Source: Nemopilema nomurai (lineage: Eukaryota > Cnidaria > Scyphozoa > Rhizostomeae > Rhizostomatidae). Taken from it: DNA of 64,000 nt. The notes below the pieces were generated by a model. That model worked only from the letters and a program-made list of their open reading frames with translations. It did not search any database and was not told where the DNA came from. The stretch spans positions 1,264,059 to 1,328,058 of the forward strand of contig ML133486.1 of the NCBI GenBank assembly GCA_003864495.1, read 5' to 3'. This document shows, piece after piece, positions 59,625 through 64,000 of this stretch; positions within the stretch are counted from its first letter, which is position 1, and every line of letters starts with the position of its first letter. The position numbers were made by a program, and so were the translations under genes.

Positions 59625-61272
59625 ATCATTTTAAAATTATGTACATAGATTTAACTCATTGTTTCAAAATAATCAAGAATTTATAACATTTGACTTAATT
59701 TACACTAGACGTACGTTACGCTTGGCACTTTTGTTCGCATGTTCAACTGTTCTCAGAACTTTTTAAACTTTCTGCCTGAAGTGGAAACAATGGAAAACAT
59801 AAGCTGCTGAATTATTATAAAGCTATAAAAGACTTTGCACGTACATTATATTGAATAGATGTACCATAACTCTCATTTCTCTCTCCAAACGTTTTCTTCT
59901 TTTCTCCTTTCTGAAGTGCTGTTCCCTTCTCTCTCCCTGATGCTTTAAAATCTTCAGTCTATTATCAGTAACACTCTACTTCTCTCTATAGTCAACTCGC
60001 TCCCAGTTCTGCCTTCGTCACCTATTTTTCCATTTCCTGGGCACTAATCTTTGTTAATAGTGCCTTTGCATCCACCCTTAGCCCCTTCTTCTTCTCAATT
60101 TCGTTTATATCTCCCTAAATTGATATTACTAACGCTTTCGCTTCATGATCTTCAACACAAAGTGAATAATTAAGTGTATATTTATTGCAAAGTTTAGCTT
60201 CTTTTCCAACCGTATCTTTTTTACTTCCGTTGTATGACAAAATCACTTTGTACTCCAGGAGAACTTGAATTTTTATATGCGCCCTTTTTTCAATCCTTTA
60301 CTTGTCTTGAAGTTTTAGAAACTTGAAAGTGCATTTAAAATTATTTTCATTTAGCAATTAGTAATGAGCTGATATAGATCTAGACTTCAAATAATTCGAG
60401 TGTTGCATCTATTATGTTCTCTTCTTTGCCATAACGATCTGGTACAGGGCCTGGTGGCCATGTCCTGTCTGAGTGTTTTAAAACCCCCTTTAGGATAGAA
60501 ATATTTGATTTGTGTGTCTTTAATTTAATTTTACCAGTGCCAAGCTATAGTTAGAATGCCAGCCATCTGGCCAATGCATTCACCCTGCCCTTTACCGATC
60601 AGAAATTGTCATCTCTTTTAAGAAAATAGTTGTAGGAAAGTTTTGAGGAAATAAAGGAATTGTTTAGCTTACTCAGGCGTTCAAATCCGAAAACACCATG
60701 GTTTGCATTGATTCCCTTTGATTCAACCCGATGCTTTGTCATTGCCACTTCTAATTGTCCTTCGGTAGCTATGTCAATAGGTTTAGTGTGCTGTTACCTT
60801 AACTAATAAGAAAATATGCTTTATTTCACGGGACACTTTATTTCATGCTACTTTTATACTTACCGTTTCATATCCTCACCAATCTTTGAATTTATAATTT
60901 TTAGATTAGTAATTTGTCATTTCTGAGCAAAACTATCTTCGCGGTTTTACGACTTTAGATTATAAATGTTTCCGTCCTTTGTTACTTTCTTTGAGCATAT
61001 TGCGACCGTTAAACGTCGGCTATGACTCACAGCTCACCCATTCGTCAGGATTTTGCTACTATTTGTCATAATCATGGCTACCAGTTGAATTCCAGCTGGA
61101 ACCGTACCCAAATAGGTTCAGATAGGCCTTGTGTTTACACGGAGAGCTGATCGAACCGTGCCAAACAAAATTAATCTGAATTCGGTCAAAAACACAGAAC
61201 AATTTGCCCGCTATCATCTTTGAATTTATCAACAGATTTTGTTGCTTGATGTAAGATGTACCTTGACCAAGG
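59625..61272. other. Intergenic region downstream of the Tec kinase
   Basis: Non-coding, AT-rich, with a pyrimidine-rich stretch at about 59,870-60,130 (many TTCTC and CTCTC runs). No genes, tandem arrays or transposon ends were recognised up to the MITE. Confidence 0.5.
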
Positions 61273-61280
61273 GCTCTCTA

Positions 61281-61578
61281 CATAGGCGCCGACTACGTGG
61301 GGGCTTGGGGGCTCGAGCCCCCCCTGGGAATTGCTATGGGGGGGGGGGGGCTCAGCCCCCCTGGGAATTTTGTTTGAAATCGATCAAAGAATTGAACTGA
61401 TGATAATGAAGACCATGATGTTATATCTGCTTTATTAAAATGTTATGTTTTGTTATTATACATACTACATATGTTGTATTACATTATTAAGCGACAGGTA
61501 ATTTCTCTACCTTTCAACTTTTTTTAATTTTTTTTAAATTTTGAGCCCCCCTGGGAAAAATAATAGTCGGTGCCTATG
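61281..61578. mobile_element. hAT-type MITE, 298 bp, with 8-bp target duplication
   Basis: Terminal inverted repeats CATAGGCGCCGACTAC (61281-61296) and ATAGTCGGTGCCTATG (61563-61578) match at 14 of 16 positions and continue imperfectly into G-run/C-run sequence (GGGGGCTC... and GAGCCCCCC). Perfect 8-bp direct repeats GCTCTCTA flank the element (61273-61280 and 61579-61586). An 8-bp duplication with CA...TG ends is typical of hAT. The left end contains a duplicated subterminal module around a 13-G run (61338-61350). No coding capacity, so it is non-autonomous. Confidence 0.88.
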
Positions 61579-62167
61579 GCTCTCTAGGCTTTCTTCCCCT
61601 TTTTATCATAACAACCGGTAATCAATCTTGTCCTGATTTACACATAACAAAGAAAATTTTTATTTACGTTCTAGAACTCACCAAAGGGTTTGAAGCAAGT
61701 CTCTATGAGGATGCTACTGTTCTCACTTACTACTTATTTTGCTTAAGAAACAGAGCTTTGACCAACCCAGAGCCACTCACTATTACATTCGCGATCTGAA
61801 TTAACTTTTTTATAAATAAATTATGGGTAAGCCCAGGCTAGCGAGATACAATTTACCTATGCAATAGCGAGACTTGTAGTTTCAGTTGATTTGAAAATGA
61901 AAGTTTTCGCTTTTAATATAATTATAACTTGCATTATCGTTTTATCATTAGTATTCAAATTTATGAAGCATAGGGAAAGTTGTTACAAAGGACAAATCGT
62001 TCAAAGGGCTCAACTAACAATAAGACTAAAATATGAGCCTAGTTGTCAGGTAATTTTCATGTTTACCCTTTATTTGCTTAGCATTTTTCACATTCAACCC
62101 TTGGAGCATGAGCCCGACACTTTGGCATAGTCCGTAGGATAATCTGAGGAAAAGTTTTTTGGAAATC

Positions 62168-62478
62168 GTGATAAATGATCGTGATGCTGCGGGCTGTTGG
62201 TCTAATTTTCGTTGTTTTGAAATCATAGAAATGTTTTTTGAGATGTTGCAGAAAATGCAATGTTCCAAAAATGGGAATATTGCAGCTGATTTGTGTAATT
62301 CTACAGGGAAAGAAAACGGATGATAAACAGCCACAAATGACAAAAGCGAATTTTATCTGCCTATTTTTTAGGAATATGATTTGACCTCAAAGAGAATCTG
62401 GTTAACGTGACTTTTTCTGGTGATTTCAAAACAACGAAAATTGGACCAACAGCCCGCAGTATCACGATTATTTATCAC
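62168..62478. repeat. Inverted repeat with 58-bp arms (hairpin or MITE-like)
   Basis: Arms at 62168-62225 and 62421-62478 are inverse complements at 55 of 58 positions and share CTGCGGGCTGTTGGTC and AATTTTCGTTGTTTTGAAAT. The spacer is 195 bp. No target duplication is evident at the outer ends and the similarity stops sharply there. It may be a foldback MITE or a hairpin-RNA source; no protein is encoded. Confidence 0.8.
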
Positions 62479-64000
62479 ATGACCTCTTTGAACCCAGGAA
62501 TCATAACCCAGATTAAACACGCTACCTTGAAAAATTCATCGTTGCTTGGATTGTTGAGTTGGACCTAATTGAGGCATACATAGGAAATTCAAATTATGAA
62601 GCTATTTAAGCACATATATTGAAAGCATATGTGCTTATGTTGAAAATGGCAACTGTTGCAGTTCTCTATAAGCGGAGAAGCCTCCCTCTTTATTTTATTT
62701 TTGTTTAGATCTCTGGCAACTGAGGGAAAAAAGCCTTTGCGCCTGAATCATTTTGGGGCGGTCGGGTGGTGGGGCGGCGGAGTGCTTAAAGTTGCTTTTG
62801 TTGCTGGTGAAACACTACCAATGTCAGTGAAACACTTAGTTCTTTAAGTGGTACTGACTTGGTTTGTTACCTCTAATAGTGATTCATTACTAAACAGAAT
62901 TTACAATTGACAAAATCATTTGCATTAATGTAAACCTGCATGTTCGTTAGATAAGATTTACTTAGATAAGCGCAAATATGTTCTAATAACGTTATTGAAT
63001 TGGTATGGGTTTTTACTAGAGCACCGTTTAGAGTGTGTTTCAATACAATATATTTTTTTGTTGAAAGGTGTCTTTCCTCTAAAAAGAGAAAAACTGTTGC
63101 TTGAATTTTGAAGTTGTAAATTTTTCAAGTTTCGTTGCAGAAGAACCTCTTTGAAAAAACTATATTCAAGAAGATTGAAGTCAATAATACCGTAAATGTT
63201 GTATTAATGTAAGTATATTTCTCTTATCGGCCCAAGTTTTTTAGTGAGCATGTATTGCCCCAACTCTAAATAACAGCGGAAAATAAATGTATTTATTGGC
63301 GGAAAATGCAAGAATAATCTACAGTTAAATTATACATAGCTATAAAGCCTCAAGAATTACAGGATAATCAAACCATTGGCACCAGCTAGCAGGCTGCAAA
63401 GTTGATGATCAGATAAGATTATGTGAAGCTGCCCTGACTTCAAATAGCAACGTGATTATGTTTCTATGCAAAGTAGGCCATCTGCAAACAGATGTTGTGA
63501 TCATGAACTCGAACTATACCAGGGGACCTCTTGGCCTAGATTCCCATTGTTTATAAAAAGCCTCATTGCTTGACAAACTGTTGCCAACATCACGGGTGCA
63601 TAAAGAATTCACAGATTTGAACATCTTTCCTGAACTGCAATGGCCTGGCAATGCAAGAAATGCGACACTTTCTGGAACTCTTAAGGCTCAACAACTTTAC
63701 TTACAAGCAGCTGCATTGATACCGCCTTTCCATTTAGGGCTATCATCAGGCATGCTGCGAAGGAGCATGCCAGGTTTCTCGTGAATGCTTATTGAAACGC
63801 CATCAATCAGTTGATCTTAGAGGCAGGTACCGAAGTCTTTGAAAAGCGTGATATAAAATTTCAATGTGTGGACATGAGACATAAATAACTTCATATATCA
63901 ACAGATGTCCTTGGCAGTTGTTGGACAATTCGCAATGATTCAGGCGGCATTTAAAGCAAGTGGTATGTTATTTTTCAATGTTTAGGGGTTATCCAGTGGT
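62479..64000. other. Right-end region, no firm gene
   Basis: Short frames at 62656-62847 and 63566-63784 have no recognisable domains. A perfect 8-bp-stem hairpin with a 7-nt loop lies at 63749-63771 (GGCATGCT / AGCATGCC). Near the end a possible small exon begins (see 63905). Confidence 0.45.
63905..63962 (+). CDS. Possible coding exon at the window edge (partial, unidentified)
   Basis: Follows TATCAACAG and ends at AAGTG|GTATGT. It opens with ATG and reads MSLAVVGQFAMIQAAFKAS in one frame, ending in phase 1. Splice-site quality is good, but the product is not recognised and the rest of the gene would lie beyond 64000. It may equally be a chance match. Confidence 0.2.

Noticed and set aside
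63566..63784. 72-residue frame considered as a folylpolyglutamate-synthase-like exon because of the ELQWPGNAR segment
   Set aside because: The surrounding residues do not follow that family and no splice partners were found.

Overview
This is a eukaryotic nuclear window from an animal. The protein-coding sequence is cut by many GT-AG introns, the DNA is AT-rich, and the genes are metazoan: a nicotinic acetylcholine receptor subunit, the ribosome-biogenesis factor UTP18 and a Tec-family tyrosine kinase. A Cys-loop receptor beside a Tec kinase fits a cnidarian or an invertebrate bilaterian. A marine invertebrate such as an anthozoan is my guess, but the sequence alone does not settle it. All three genes lie on the + strand. 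Nothing bacterial was seen: no operons, CRISPR arrays or IS elements.

Layout. 1-6690: gene-poor, no supportable gene. 6691-13063: a complete five-exon alpha-type nicotinic receptor subunit of 489 residues. 13064-40559: a gene-free block of about 27 kb holding three tandem-repeat arrays. These are a degenerate GTAGCTACTT-type array (14.56-14.84 kb), a 15.8-kb satellite of about 430 copies of a 37-bp T-rich monomer (17.42-33.26 kb), and a 2.6-kb array arranged as a giant palindrome centred near 38,414. 40560-47253: a 13-exon UTP18 gene with a transposon-like insertion in intron 3. 49500-59557: a 21-exon Tec-family kinase gene (PH, Btk zinc motif, proline-rich, SH3, SH2, kinase). 59558-64000: intergenic DNA with a hAT-type MITE that has a perfect 8-bp target duplication, and a 58-bp-armed inverted repeat.

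The three genes are functionally unrelated (ion channel, nucleolar pre-rRNA processing, phosphotyrosine signalling), so I infer no shared pathway. The gene models were built by hand from splice sites, reading phase and family similarity. Three places break the phase by exactly one missing base: UTP18 exon 5, Tec exon 11 and the Tec exon 19/20 junction. All three sit at short runs of one base and the surrounding coding sequence is intact, so assembly indels are likelier than pseudogenes, but reads are needed to decide.

The most unusual content is the repeat architecture. The 37-bp satellite has monomer classes restricted to blocks. The palindromic array has arms that carry the same variants in mirrored order from the centre outward. 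A core motif, itself a perfect palindrome (AGTAGCTACT), recurs around this locus.
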